Shown: piece after piece, positions 9,283 to 17,559 of the stretch
Numbering within the stretch: the first letter of the stretch is position 1
Layout of the letters: each line of letters starts with the position of its first letter
DNA from: Tritrichomonas musculus
Taxonomy: Eukaryota > Parabasalia > Tritrichomonadida > Tritrichomonadidae
Reading direction: 5' to 3'
NCBI GenBank assembly: GCA_039105265.1
Contig: JAPFFF010000022.1
Span: 1,550,001 to 1,614,000, forward strand
Length of the DNA stretch: 64,000 bases
Notes under the pieces: model-generated
The model's input: the letters and a program-made list of their open reading frames with translations, nothing else
Databases searched by the model: none
Told to the model about the DNA's origin: nothing
Made by a program: the position numbers and the translations under genes

Positions 9283-9516
9283 TTATGATTTAGGTATTGC
9301 ATTTCCATTATCATCAAAATAAGTATATCCATCATTACCGAAATATTGAGAAACAGGATTGTTTGAATTATCGAATTTAGGAATTTTTTCAGCAATTTTT
9401 CCGACGACAGGAATTTTTTCAATTACTGACTTTGTTTTATTCCAACCATGTTTAAAGCCATCAGCAAAGTCTTTTACCCCTTCTTTTAACTTTTTGAAGA
9501 ATGAACCAAAAGCCAT
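9283..9516 (-). CDS. MAFG-family amphipathic protein 3 (77 aa)
   Basis: Begins MAFGSFFKKLKEG, matching the 33291 protein (MAFGSFGKKIKEG) over the first 13 residues. It continues with a basic amphipathic helix and KIPVVGKIAEKIP, then an aromatic/Asn tail. Such small basic amphipathic proteins in adenoviruses (VI, X) line the capsid interior or disrupt membranes; a similar role here is inference. The leader on the minus strand (9517-9537) matches those of the two short MAFG ORFs. Confidence 0.6.
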   Translation of the reverse strand: MAFGSFFKKLKEGVKDFADGFKHGWNKTKSVIEKIPVVGKIAEKIPKFDNSNNPVSQYFGNDGYTYFDDNGNAIPKS

Positions 9517-9536
9517 ATTTCATTCATGATAAAAAT

Positions 9537-9664
9537 AATTGTGAAGTGAAATATTTTTATGCGTGCCCTGTCAAGAATATTTTTGATGAAAAATTGTGAA
9601 GTGACATATTCTTGTTCTCTGTCAAGATATATTTCCTTATTAAGTCAATCAATCACTTCACAAA
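9537..9664. promoter_or_regulatory. Repeat-rich divergent promoter region
   Basis: Between the MAFG-3 gene (minus) and the primase-helicase (plus). AATTGTGAAGTGA occurs at 9537 and 9593, each followed by a CTGTCAAGATAT-like stretch, and its reverse complement TCACTTCACAA closes the region at 9653-9663. Related CTTGTCAAG repeats occur at 13790 and 16215-16380 in other intergenic spaces, which suggests a shared regulatory element. Confidence 0.5.
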
Positions 9665-9685
9665 AATATTTATCTTGGATAAAAC

Positions 9686-12121
9686 ATGACTACCGACATA
9701 GTGAAGAAAACAGGAAGTATTTTCTTTATTGATTGTTTTGCTTGGCCAAAGAAGAAAATCCCTCTCCAAATCGACTACAATGACATAGATACTTGGCTTT
9801 TTGAAAAAATCCCTTTGAATGAAGTCTTATGTTATGATAGTCATTATCATTTATACTTTGATTTCGATTCTATTTCTAGTGAAGAAGACTATCAAAAAGT
9901 CTTAAATTGGCTTGATTCTTTGACAGAAACCTTCGGTCCATACACAATAGGAGGATATACCAATTCTGAAACTTTAGCTGAGAAAACTGGCTTAAGATAT
10001 TATCCAGAAGGAGACCATTTTTGCTCTATTCATACAATTTACTATACAACGAAGATAAAGGGAAGAGAGCTTCAAGAAATAATGAAATATTCAAAAAAAG
10101 GAGGATTCGAATATAATATCAATGAATTTTGCGACCCAAATGTCTATAAATTAGAATCCAGACAACTTTTCAGGCATGTCTTATCTAACAAGATTTCTTC
10201 TCAAGGAGACCCTTCAAATAAATTAAATCACGGAAATTTGCTAAACAATGCCTTGCCTTCTCAGCATGTCGTCCAAATTAAAGGAGATGAAAAAGAAATT
10301 CCAAGAGAAGTTTGGTCAAAAGTTTTTCAGAAAAAAATTAAGACAAAAAGTAAAACAAAAAAGGAAGTTGCAGTTAAAGAAGACAGTAATGCAAGAAAGG
10401 TATTTCAGGCAGATGACTTCGAAATAAATGAAAATTTGATTATCCTCTCTCCTGAAGAATTACTTCATTTACTTAATCATTTTGACCCAGTTTTTGATAA
10501 TTTCGAGAAAGTAGTCATAAATTTATTCCATTCTCCTTACGAAAAAGAAGTCATAACAGATTTGGTCAAAGAATGGTATTTTCAAGATGATGACCATCAC
10601 AATATGAATACAATAGACCAATATTCAGACCAATACTATGAAAAAGTCGTCTCCAATAAATGGTTCTTCTCTATATTGAAGCATTTAGATTATGAAATTA
10701 GGAAAGAATTTTATGAAAAATATTCCAATAATAATATAGATGAAGAAGCAAAAGTTGATTTAGCAGACTCTTTTTCTCTATTCGATATTCGGAAGAAAAA
10801 CTATAGAAAGAATGACGGAATAAGAGTAGGAGAATTCTTATCAGATTTGAAGAAAGTTTTGGTCGTCGTAGATACTGCAAAAACTCTTTATTTCATTAAA
10901 GATACTAACGAAGATGGTCAAACTATGAAATTCTCTCCTATAGACCACCATGATATCGAAAACAAAATGAAGTCTATAAATTTAGGATACTACATGGAGA
11001 AAAAGACTAAGAAAACAATTACTGCATATCAAGTTTATTCTGCAGGAGTAAACAAGAACATTTTCATGAAAAAACAAATCAAATTTTTCACTGATGATGA
11101 CGACTTTTTCAATGTCTTTCATGGATATTTATATCAGCCCCTCGAAGATGTTGATATGCCTGTTATTCAACCCTTTTTGAACCATATCAAGGATATTATA
11201 GCAGATAAGAATGAAGAATTATATGAATTTATCTTAAATTGGGTGTCGTATATAATTCAAAATCCTAATGGCAAAACCGAAACTGCTATTGTCTTGACAG
11301 GAAAATATGGTACTGGCAAAAATACTTTTACAAATGCTATATGCCAATTATTAAAGGGATATTCTGTCGAAAACGTTAATAAAATCGACAATATTGTTGG
11401 CAAAAATAATTCCTTGCTGGAGAATAAGAAATTGATAATCTGTAATGAATTATCGTCTGCAGACTCAAATCAGTTTATAGATTTCGATACTTTGAAGTCT
11501 ATTATTACAGAAACATCAATAATAATTTCCGAAAAATATCAACCTTCTAGAGCATCAGAAAATGTTGTTAATTTAATCTTTGTATCGAATCATGACTGCC
11601 CAATTCAGATATTAAAAGGGGATAGACGATATGTTGTTTCAGAGACTTCAGCAGAAAAAATTGATGATAAAGAATACTGGAAAAATCTCGAAAAAACAAT
11701 GACTAATGACAAATTCTATCCTAATCTATTTACTTATTTTGTCAAAAGAAATATCTCAGACTGGGATAAAAGAGTATTACCTCACATTGCTGCTAGAGAA
11801 AGAATTATTAATAACTCAAAAAGTCCTTATGAAATGTTTATTGCTGAGTATCTAGATGAATTCAAAGAAGGTTGGTCAAAGAAAAGGGCATATGCAGTTT
11901 ATAAGAATTTTGTTAAAGAGTATGGCTTCAGAGAAGTCAAAGTAACAACTTTTAATTCAAAGATTGACCCATTTTGTATGGCTGAATTTAGAGTTGAAGA
12001 ATATGGAAAAAGAGCTAGAGCTTTCAAGTTAAAACGTGAATCTATCGCTCAATTTGAAAAAGAAAGAGAAGATGAATATATGAACGAGAATCCAAATGAG
12101 TTATTACCTCAAGATATTTAA
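9686..12121 (+). CDS. Primase-superfamily 3 helicase (D5-like)
   Basis: 811 residues. The N-terminal third matches viral archaeo-eukaryotic primases: HLYFDFD with Asp59 and Asp61 as the metal-binding pair, CSIHTIYY as the sxH-type motif, and SRQLFRHVLSNK. A Lys-rich linker follows near 220. The SF3 helicase core has Walker A GKYGTGKNTF (Gly539, Lys545), a LIICNEL Walker B segment, and VNLIFVSNHD with GDRRY for motif C and arginine finger. The C-terminal 100 residues look like a winged helix. Role: priming and unwinding during element DNA replication. Found in giant viruses, virophages and Polinton-like viruses; co-occurrence with a protein-primed PolB is notable. Inr-like TCAC motifs lie about 26-31 nt upstream. 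Confidence 0.92.
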   Translation: MTTDIVKKTGSIFFIDCFAWPKKKIPLQIDYNDIDTWLFEKIPLNEVLCYDSHYHLYFDFDSISSEEDYQKVLNWLDSLTETFGPYTIGGYTNSETLAEKTGLRYYPEGDHFCSIHTIYYTTKIKGRELQEIMKYSKKGGFEYNINEFCDPNVYKLESRQLFRHVLSNKISSQGDPSNKLNHGNLLNNALPSQHVVQIKGDEKEIPREVWSKVFQKKIKTKSKTKKEVAVKEDSNARKVFQADDFEINENLIILSPEELLHLLNHFDPVFDNFEKVVINLFHSPYEKEVITDLVKEWYFQDDDHHNMNTIDQYSDQYYEKVVSNKWFFSILKHLDYEIRKEFYEKYSNNNIDEEAKVDLADSFSLFDIRKKNYRKNDGIRVGEFLSDLKKVLVVVDTAKTLYFIKDTNEDGQTMKFSPIDHHDIENKMKSINLGYYMEKKTKKTITAYQVYSAGVNKNIFMKKQIKFFTDDDDFFNVFHGYLYQPLEDVDMPVIQPFLNHIKDIIADKNEELYEFILNWVSYIIQNPNGKTETAIVLTGKYGTGKNTFTNAICQLLKGYSVENVNKIDNIVGKNNSLLENKKLIICNELSSADSNQFIDFDTLKSIITETSIIISEKYQPSRASENVVNLIFVSNHDCPIQILKGDRRYVVSETSAEKIDDKEYWKNLEKTMTNDKFYPNLFTYFVKRNISDWDKRVLPHIAARERIINNSKSPYEMFIAEYLDEFKEGWSKKRAYAVYKNFVKEYGFREVKVTTFNSKIDPFCMAEFRVEEYGKRARAFKLKRESIAQFEKEREDEYMNENPNELLPQDI

Positions 12122-12167
12122 GAAAAAATTAATAAATAAAAAAATAAGATTTAAAAATGAATTTTTT

Positions 12168-12461
12168 TTACTCTTGGCTATCTTGTTGACTATCTCTTTC
12201 GTATTCTAAGACCTTAATGTCCCAATAGATTTTCGTTATGAGACGGCTGAGTCTCTCGCATTCATTTTGCTCTCGCGTAATCCAGTTAGGTATGCCTTGA
12301 AGGCGAAGTTTTTGAACGGGGTCTAAGGTGTCCGGATCAATAGTCGAAAAATATCTGTACTCGGCATCATATGCCTGGATGAACCACTGGTGATTCTCGA
12401 GCGATTTGGAGAGGCGATGAGACTCGTTGTTCTTGGCTTGGATGGCTTTATCGAACTGCAT
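12168..12461 (-). CDS. Small helical paralogue A (RLxxxPxWI family)
   Basis: A 97-residue helical protein with a central LRLQGIPNWITREQNECERL block. The same pattern (Arg-Leu, short spacer, Pro or Arg, x, Trp, Ile/Leu, then a charged helix) is found in the proteins at 12807-13175 and 13837-14148 at the same relative position. The three genes share strand and have similar leaders (TCAGATTTTCATTTTTAT before two of them). This is a local paralogous family produced by tandem duplication and fast divergence; function unknown. The gene ends 47 bp after the convergent helicase. Confidence 0.6.
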   Translation of the reverse strand: MQFDKAIQAKNNESHRLSKSLENHQWFIQAYDAEYRYFSTIDPDTLDPVQKLRLQGIPNWITREQNECERLSRLITKIYWDIKVLEYERDSQQDSQE

Positions 12462-12611
12462 GACAAATATAAAAATGAAAATCTGACAGCCACGTCTCTG
12501 AAAATTGAGACCCCTCTGAAAAAGTTCGAGCCGTAAAAAAATTGAGAGCCTAAAGATTTTGGAGGGGGATAGAATAACGATTCAATTTCTTCAGAACAGC
12601 TCTGAAAAAGC

Positions 12612-12760
12612 GGAAAGGCAAAAAATTTAAGAAAAATTATTATTCGAAAAGCTATATATATAGAAACCTCATAAGACAGCGAAAATAAAGGCAGGAAGGC
12701 AAAAATTTAAGAAAAATTATTATTCGAAAAGCTATATATAGAAATCTCATAAGAACAATG
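12612..12760. repeat. Two-copy ~80-bp tandem duplication
   Basis: GGAAAGGCAAAAAATTTAAG and the following AAAATTATTATTCGAAAAG, CTATATATA, TAGAAA, CTCATAAGA words at 12612-12682 recur at 12694-12760. The region 12470-12800 has no gene and also carries CTCTGAAAAAG repeats shared with 13200-13270 and 17490-17550. Confidence 0.7.
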
Positions 12761-12806
12761 AAAAAAAAAAAAAAAAATAAAAAAATTAAGAAAAATTATT
12801 GTTTAG

Positions 12807-13175
12807 TTAGATATTTAGTTCTTTTCTAAGAAGGTAGACGAGACTCTTTTTAATTGTTATTTTTTCTTTTAACCATTTCGGTAAGAGTTTAAGTCTAGCT
12901 TTGTCCATCGGAGTAAGTGGCAAAATCTTACCTCTTAAATCGTCCCAGTCCTTTTTGAACTCCCTGAGCCAATACTCATTTTCCCAGTACTGCTCAGAGA
13001 GAATTTGTAAATAACCGTTAGATGGAGTTGCGTCATCCGTAAGTTTTGTCTCGATAATTTCCTCGATCGTTTTTGGTTCTTTCGTAGTTTCGGGCTGTTT
13101 CGTAGGCTTTCGTTGATTGGGGTTATAGGGCCCTAAGACCTTTTCAACTAAGTTGTGGGTTAGTATGCCAGACAT
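12807..13175 (-). CDS. Small helical paralogue B (RLxxxPxWI family)
   Basis: 122 residues: a polar Pro/Thr/Lys N-terminal arm (about 1-45), then a helical domain with YWENEYWLREFKKDWDD and KARLKLLPKWLKEK, the signature shared with the 12168 and 13837 proteins. The start at 13175 follows TCATTTTTATTT, an Inr-like word 11 nt upstream. Function unknown. Confidence 0.6.
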   Translation of the reverse strand: MSGILTHNLVEKVLGPYNPNQRKPTKQPETTKEPKTIEEIIETKLTDDATPSNGYLQILSEQYWENEYWLREFKKDWDDLRGKILPLTPMDKARLKLLPKWLKEKITIKKSLVYLLRKELNI

Positions 13176-13307
13176 AAATAAAAATGAAAATCTGACAGCT
13201 ACCGTTCTCTGAAAAAGTTTTATTAGCCAACATCCTCTGAAAAAGTTTTATTAGCCAACATCCTCTGAAAAAGTGAAAAAGTGAAAAAATGTAAAAAAAA
13301 ATGTTTA

Positions 13308-13694
13308 TTAAAATCTAGTTGCTTCTTCAGGACTCAAGATATGAAGGTCTTGTGTAAAAGAAGAATCAGCGTCTATTTTAAACACATCTTCTTCCTTTTC
13401 AAAAAAGTCTAGAGGATCGATTTGGACTTCCTCATCGACATGTACTATTATGCGTTGTTGTCTTGGAGGTGGAGTCTTGTATAAATTTTGTAGGTCTTCG
13501 TTCATTTGTTTGACGAATTTCATATGCTGACAGAGCGCTTCGGTAATAAACTTTGTCTCGGTCCATACTTTTTGAATCAGGTCTGGAGTATCCATAATGG
13601 TGCTGCTCAATACTTGTATAGTCTCCTCATTGATAACGAGAGCTTTGTTTTTAATAGCTTCCTGCCTTTGCTTGTCATGTTGGTTTCGCGACAT
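13308..13694 (-). CDS. Small helical protein with acidic tail, 128 aa
   Basis: Helical N-terminal 80 residues (EETIQVLSSTIMD..., ALCQHMKFVKQMNEDL) followed by a proline/arginine hinge (PPPRQQR) and an acidic C-terminus. General layout (helical core, polar tail) resembles the 15742-16158 protein, but identity is too low to be sure. The leader has the Inr-like TCACT at 13707-13711, 15 nt before ATG. Confidence 0.55.
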   Translation of the reverse strand: MSRNQHDKQRQEAIKNKALVINEETIQVLSSTIMDTPDLIQKVWTETKFITEALCQHMKFVKQMNEDLQNLYKTPPPRQQRIIVHVDEEVQIDPLDFFEKEEDVFKIDADSSFTQDLHILSPEEATRF

Positions 13695-13706
13695 ATATAG
13701 AAATGA

Positions 13707-13711
13707 AGTGA
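13707..13711 (-). promoter_or_regulatory. Inr-like TCACT before 13694 gene
   Basis: TCACTTCATTTCTATAT runs into the ATG. TCA(C/T)(A/T) is the consensus of the parabasalid initiator, which lies within about 20 nt of the start codon. The A is 15 nt upstream of the ATG. Confidence 0.5.
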
Positions 13712-13836
13712 TTTTGAATCAGCTCATAGAAAAAGTTCAAGTTAGATGGTCGATAAACCATACAAAAATTGAAAAGAAAAATTTTGTTCCTTGTCAAGTC
13801 GAAAAAAAAAATATTTAAGAAAAAATAATTGTTTAT

Positions 13837-14148
13837 TTATGATTTGTTTTCTTTTTTATTTAAGGCAATAATTTTTGCAAAATCTCCGACTGCATTATTG
13901 TAAAATAAGCAGCGTTCCTTATATTCTTTACAATATTTTTCCTCTCTCTTTATCCATCCTCTTAGGCGGGGGAGGCGATAAGAATCTAAATCAGTTCTTT
14001 CTGAACTATCAAGAGCCATAATACGGCCGAATTCTTTCATGTAGAGATCTAGGTAGTGTTTATGAATTTCATAGCAGCGTGCGTCTTTCATACATTCCTG
14101 TTCCAAATTTTTAATAACCAAGGAGTAGTCGTTTGGTCGGAAAGACAT
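13837..14148 (-). CDS. Small helical paralogue C (RLxxxPxWI family)
   Basis: 103 residues, helical, with Cys-rich N-terminal half and the block SYRLPRLRGWIKREEKYC, corresponding to the shared RL...W(I/L) signature of the 12168 and 12807 proteins. The tail is Lys/Asn-rich. The leader contains TCAGTTCATTTTTTTCA just before ATG, close to the Inr-like leaders of its neighbours. Function unknown. Confidence 0.6.
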   Translation of the reverse strand: MSFRPNDYSLVIKNLEQECMKDARCYEIHKHYLDLYMKEFGRIMALDSSERTDLDSYRLPRLRGWIKREEKYCKEYKERCLFYNNAVGDFAKIIALNKKENKS

Positions 14149-14202
14149 TGAAAAAAATGAACTGACTGACGGAGAAAAAAATGTGCTCAGTCAAGTTTTT
14201 TC

Positions 14203-14445
14203 TTAAAAAAGTACTATATTTAATAATTTGGCTAAAGACTCTAATTCTTGAATAAGCATCGCTTCAATCATGTTTAAATATGATTTATCGTTTTTGAAAT
14301 TTTCAATTAATTTTGAATCAAAAAATTCTTTTGACTTTTCGATAATCTCATCGTAAATCTCAGATTGAAAATATTCATTATCTTCCGTCCTCATTTTCAG
14401 AATAAGTTGGAAAATTTTTGAGATGTTTAAAATTTTTGAATTCAT
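14203..14445 (-). CDS. Small helical protein, paralogue of 6507 gene
   Basis: 80 residues. The first ATG is preferred over the internal Met18 because the longer form aligns along its whole length with the 82-residue protein at 6507: hydrophobic helix near residue 10-18, then EFFD and a Leu-rich C-terminal helix. All-helical, function unknown. It lies head-to-head with the 14498 gene with about 50 bp between starts, so the two may share a promoter. Confidence 0.55.
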   Translation of the reverse strand: MNSKILNISKIFQLILKMRTEDNEYFQSEIYDEIIEKSKEFFDSKLIENFKNDKSYLNMIEAMLIQELESLAKLLNIVLF

Positions 14446-14484
14446 TTGAATAAAAATAAAAAAAAATTATTTCTTCAAGATACT

Positions 14485-14489
14485 TCACT
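14485..14489 (+). promoter_or_regulatory. Inr-like TCACT before 14498 gene
   Basis: CTTCACTTTTTGAAA leads into the ATG at 14498; the A of TCACT is 11 nt upstream, as in the parabasalid initiator. Confidence 0.5.
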
Positions 14490-14497
14490 TTTTGAAA

Positions 14498-15010
14498 ATG
14501 CAGACACCTTTCATATCGATCGATAAGGAAGAAGTTGCTCAGCCAGCTCCTCCAAAAGCCAAAGTACATCAAGATATTCAAGTCCAGCCAGCTCCTCCAA
14601 AAGCCAAAGCAAATCAAGATATTCAAGTCCAGCCAGCTCCTCCAAAAGCCAAAGCACTTCAAAATATTCAAGTCCAGTCAGCTCCTCCCCAGATATCTAC
14701 AACAAATATTTTTCAGGCCTCTCTTACCCAACAAAAAAATACTTTACAGTTTCCTACAACAAATATTTTTCAGGCCTCTCCTACCCAACAAAAAAATACT
14801 TTACAGTTTCCTACTAGCCAACAAAACCAGGTCACTACTTTTTTTACCCAATGCTTCAAAATGAAAGATAAACTGGAGAAGCAAGACAAAACAATCAGAG
14901 ATTTGGAAGATAGAGTCCGGTCTATCGAAACTCAAATAATGAAAATGCAAAAGAAAAAGCAAAAAGCTTTCAGCCTGATAAGATACATCGTTGAAGACTT
15001 AGATTCTTAA
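14498..15010 (+). CDS. Repeat protein with C-terminal coiled coil
   Basis: 170 residues from the second in-frame ATG, chosen because it follows the Inr-like TCACT at the usual distance (an ATG at 14492 would add two residues). Residues about 15-60 are three copies of a 16-residue Pro/Ala/Lys unit (QPAPPKAK..QDIQV); then two copies of TTNIFQAS.TQQKNTLQFP; then a charged coiled coil (about 115-160) with DLEDRVRSIETQI. The layout suggests an oligomeric stalk or scaffold protein. Tandem repeats imply recent expansion. No family recognised. Confidence 0.6.
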   Translation: MQTPFISIDKEEVAQPAPPKAKVHQDIQVQPAPPKAKANQDIQVQPAPPKAKALQNIQVQSAPPQISTTNIFQASLTQQKNTLQFPTTNIFQASPTQQKNTLQFPTSQQNQVTTFFTQCFKMKDKLEKQDKTIRDLEDRVRSIETQIMKMQKKKQKAFSLIRYIVEDLDS

Positions 15011-15049
15011 GAAATCTTAAATAAAACAATTAATTTTTTAAATATTTTT

Positions 15050-15685
15050 TTATTTATTTAACCTTTTTTTGTAAACGCGTTTTATCTTCCCATTTACTTT
15101 TTTTCTTTTGAGAATGCAAAATTCCTGTACTTCCTTTAATCGACCCAGACCTTGATTAGATATCGAGAAATTGAAAAAATTTATGAATCGAAGTCGAAAT
15201 GTTTGTGTAGGTATTCCCTCTTCCCATTCTTTTTCTGAAAAAAGTGCTAAAAAATTTGGGAATTTTTCTTTAGCCCAGTGAATTTTGAGTATTCTTTCAT
15301 AGCGTTCAGAATATTGATGTTTTCTTTTCCTGAACAAATGACGCTCAGGAGGTGGTGGCGGTGGGGGTGGCTGATTTTGATGCATTTCAGGAGGGGGTGG
15401 GAGATGAAAAATTGGTAATTGAAGCTTTTCAGATGGTGGAGGCGGTGGTTGAGTATCTTTAATTTGATTTGTGTCCGATTTTTTAAGAATTTTGGGAGTC
15501 GAAATATGTAAATATTGAATATTAGCTGTCAATTCTTTCATTTGAAGAAGAGTTTTGGGAGACGGAGGAAATATATCCGAAGAAGATGTTGGGATAATGC
15601 CTGCTGAAATAAGGACGTCCTGAAATCTATCATGAAAATTATTAGTTTTTTCTGCTTTCTCTTCTTCCTCTAACCAGTCAGTCAT
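15050..15685 (-). CDS. Proline-rich protein with putative winged-helix C-terminus
   Basis: 211 residues. Residues 75-125 are dominated by proline runs separated by Gln, His and Ser (disordered). The C-terminal 75 residues (EEGIPTQTFRLRFINFFN, then SISNQGLGRLKEVQEF, ending IKRVYKKRL) align with the C-termini of the proteins at 17040 and 63149: an R-x-R/L helix, FF/YF, I-x-N-x-G-x-G-x-L helix, and a basic beta-like end. This resembles a winged helix, possibly like the D5-helicase C-terminal domain. A DNA-binding role is inferred. The leader has TCATTTCATTTT before ATG. Confidence 0.6.
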   Translation of the reverse strand: MTDWLEEEEKAEKTNNFHDRFQDVLISAGIIPTSSSDIFPPSPKTLLQMKELTANIQYLHISTPKILKKSDTNQIKDTQPPPPPSEKLQLPIFHLPPPPEMHQNQPPPPPPPPERHLFRKRKHQYSERYERILKIHWAKEKFPNFLALFSEKEWEEGIPTQTFRLRFINFFNFSISNQGLGRLKEVQEFCILKRKKVNGKIKRVYKKRLNK

Positions 15686-15741
15686 TAAATAAAAAATGAA
15701 ATGATAAAAAGATTTGTCAAGATAATTTTTATTAAAAATTT

Positions 15742-16158
15742 TTATTTGTATTTTCTTTTCTTTTGAACCTCATTTTCATCATCAGATGGTTCAATATCTG
15801 AGTGTTCATCAACTTTTTCCTTGGTCTTTTCATCTTGAGTATGTTCTGATGGAAGAGACTCAAATGTCGCTGTAAATCTTATTGGTCTGGAAAAAGGAAA
15901 GCCATTTTGCTCTCTCTCCATCATCTGAAGAGCCATCGAATCGAGCTTTGATAAATGCTGTAAGAGTGACGCAGTTGTATCGGAAAGATATTTCAAACGA
16001 TTTTCAAAATCAAGGAATCTCTTATACATTTCTTTGTTGTATTGAGCTTTTAGTTTTCTTTTCTTTTTCTGTGAAATATCTTCATTATAGTACTCCTTAA
16101 TATAGGTATCAAACTCGAAAATTCCTTCTATTTCGGTTTGCCTTTTCCCTTTGGACAT
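15742..16158 (-). CDS. Helical protein with charged tail, 138 aa
   Basis: Basic N-terminus, helical middle (FENRLKYLSDTTASLLQHL) and a highly charged Glu/Asp then Lys/Arg tail. It starts after TCACTTCATTTTTATATA, one of the clearest Inr-like leaders in the window. Divergent from the 16402 gene across the repeat-rich spacer 16172-16390. Function not recognised; overall layout resembles the 13308 protein. Confidence 0.55.
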   Translation of the reverse strand: MSKGKRQTEIEGIFEFDTYIKEYYNEDISQKKKRKLKAQYNKEMYKRFLDFENRLKYLSDTTASLLQHLSKLDSMALQMMEREQNGFPFSRPIRFTATFESLPSEHTQDEKTKEKVDEHSDIEPSDDENEVQKKRKYK

Positions 16159-16171
16159 TATATAAAAATGA

Positions 16172-16176
16172 AGTGA
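16172..16176 (-). promoter_or_regulatory. Inr-like TCACT before 16158 gene
   Basis: AATCACTTCATTTTTATATA runs into the ATG; the A of TCACT is 16 nt upstream. Confidence 0.5.
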
Positions 16177-16214
16177 TTTGAATCATCTCAAAGAAAAAAT
16201 TGACTAGATTATGT

Positions 16215-16380
16215 GTGCCTTGTCAAGTCGAAATATAAAAATTTTTTGACTTATTTTGGTTCCTTGTCAAGTCGAAATATAAAAATTTTTTGACTTTTTT
16301 TTTGTGCCTCGATAAGTCAATTTTAAAAATTTTTTGACTTTTTTTTTGTGCCTCGATAAGTCAATTTTAGTGAAATGACC
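16215..16380. repeat. Four-copy ~45-bp repeat in divergent promoter
   Basis: Units starting at about 16215, 16258, 16304 and 16348 share GTGCCT(T/C)G(T/A)(C/T)AAGTC, then an A/T tract and ATTTTTTGACTT. They sit between divergent genes (16158 minus, 16402 plus). CTTGTCAAG words also occur near 13790 and 9568, so the unit may be regulatory. Confidence 0.65.
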
Positions 16381-16388
16381 AAATAAAA

Positions 16389-16393
16389 TCATT
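16389..16393 (+). promoter_or_regulatory. Inr-like TCATT before 16402 gene
   Basis: TCATTTTTATATT immediately precedes the ATG at 16402; its A lies 11 nt upstream. Confidence 0.5.
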
Positions 16394-16401
16394 TTTATAT
16401 T

Positions 16402-17028
16402 ATGCAAGATGAAGATAGGTACTCTGACTGGGACTTCGAACACTTAGATCATGAACAAAAAAACGACCCTTTAGATAGTCCCGAAGCCAAAGCATTCTTG
16501 GAGAGACAAGAGAGAACCTTAGACGATTTTCCTGATTGCGATCTCTATTTTGAAGAAGCAGAATTACGAAACATTTCCTTGCCTGTGAGAATAAAGAAGT
16601 CATCCGGGATAAGCAGAAAAGAGTTCCAGAAAAAGACCCAAAACTTCTTTACTTCCAAAGATCCCGCAAAAAATCTTGAAGATTTAAAAGAAATGGACAG
16701 GCTATTTGACCAAGCAGTAGCATATTCCAAAAAATTAAGAGAAGAAAGAGGCCATACAAGAAAAAGAAGAAGCAGATGTCCGAGTCCAGAACCACCATCA
16801 GATCAAGACCAAGAACCAGCTTCCATTCCAGAAACTCCTCCAGAAATTCCTGATTATGACCCAAATTATGTCGATATTTGGGAACAAAACTTTAAAAATC
16901 CAAGAATAGAAGTGTTAGTAAATCTAGGAAAACACAAAAAAAGAGGAAGACCAAAAAAAGAGGAAGACCAAAAAAGCACACAAAAGAAGAAAGACCAAAA
17001 AGCCCTTCAAAAAAGATTGGAGTTGTAA
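16402..17028 (+). CDS. AT-hook-containing charged protein
   Basis: 208 residues. Acidic N-terminal 60 residues, a helical middle (MDRLFDQAVAYSKKLREERG), a Pro/Glu/Asp-rich linker (about 130-160) and a basic C-terminus with KKRGRPKKEE, a canonical AT-hook core (RGRP) that binds the minor groove of A/T-rich DNA. It probably binds element or host chromatin; inference. The next plus-strand ORF begins 12 bp downstream. The C-terminal coding DNA is a run of short near-repeats (AAAAAAGAGGAAGACC), so it is unstable; the locus may be broken. Confidence 0.6.
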   Translation: MQDEDRYSDWDFEHLDHEQKNDPLDSPEAKAFLERQERTLDDFPDCDLYFEEAELRNISLPVRIKKSSGISRKEFQKKTQNFFTSKDPAKNLEDLKEMDRLFDQAVAYSKKLREERGHTRKRRSRCPSPEPPSDQDQEPASIPETPPEIPDYDPNYVDIWEQNFKNPRIEVLVNLGKHKKRGRPKKEEDQKSTQKKKDQKALQKRLEL

Positions 17029-17039
17029 AAATTCCAGAA

Positions 17040-17360
17040 ATGCCACAAGATACTTCAGAGGAATATCCAACTGCCGAAATCAAACTAAAAGTGTCATCTC
17101 CTCAGAACGATTATCAAAGAAAAAAGGCTTGTCAAGAAATCAATTTCAGAATGCAAGAATTTGTCAATACAATCCCAGAAAAGAAGAAAGAAGAGGGAAT
17201 ACCTATGGATGAAATGAGGGAAAGACTGAAAACATACTTCGGCATGCCTGGAATAACAAATAACGGGATCGGCAAATTATCAACTTTTCATGACCACTTC
17301 AGCAGAGAGAAAAAAAGAATAGAAGGAGGAGCTATGTTTGTCTATTATAAGAAAACTTAA
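17040..17360 (+). CDS. Putative winged-helix DNA-binding protein, 106 aa
   Basis: Its C-terminal part (EEGIPMDEMRERLKTYFG, GITNNGIGKLSTFHDHF, FVYYKK) aligns with the C-termini of the 15050 and 63149 proteins, including the EEGIP block exactly as in the former. The N-terminal 35 residues are polar. It lies 12 bp after the AT-hook ORF on the same strand, so both may be expressed from one promoter. DNA binding is inferred from the helix pattern and basic end. May be incomplete at its N-terminus. Confidence 0.55.
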   Translation: MPQDTSEEYPTAEIKLKVSSPQNDYQRKKACQEINFRMQEFVNTIPEKKKEEGIPMDEMRERLKTYFGMPGITNNGIGKLSTFHDHFSREKKRIEGGAMFVYYKKT

Positions 17361-17559
17361 TTTTAAGGTAATATTTTAGATTCCAAATTAGGAATTTAAG
17401 ATAGTGAATAAAATTTTTTTTAGCCTGCCTTTTGTTTTTTCCTTCAAAAATTTTGACAGAATTAGCTTTTCCACAAAAAGTGAAATTTCCCAACATCCTC
17501 TGAAAAAGTCGGAATCCCCCAACACCCTCAGAAAAAGTGGAATCCCCAACACACTCAGA

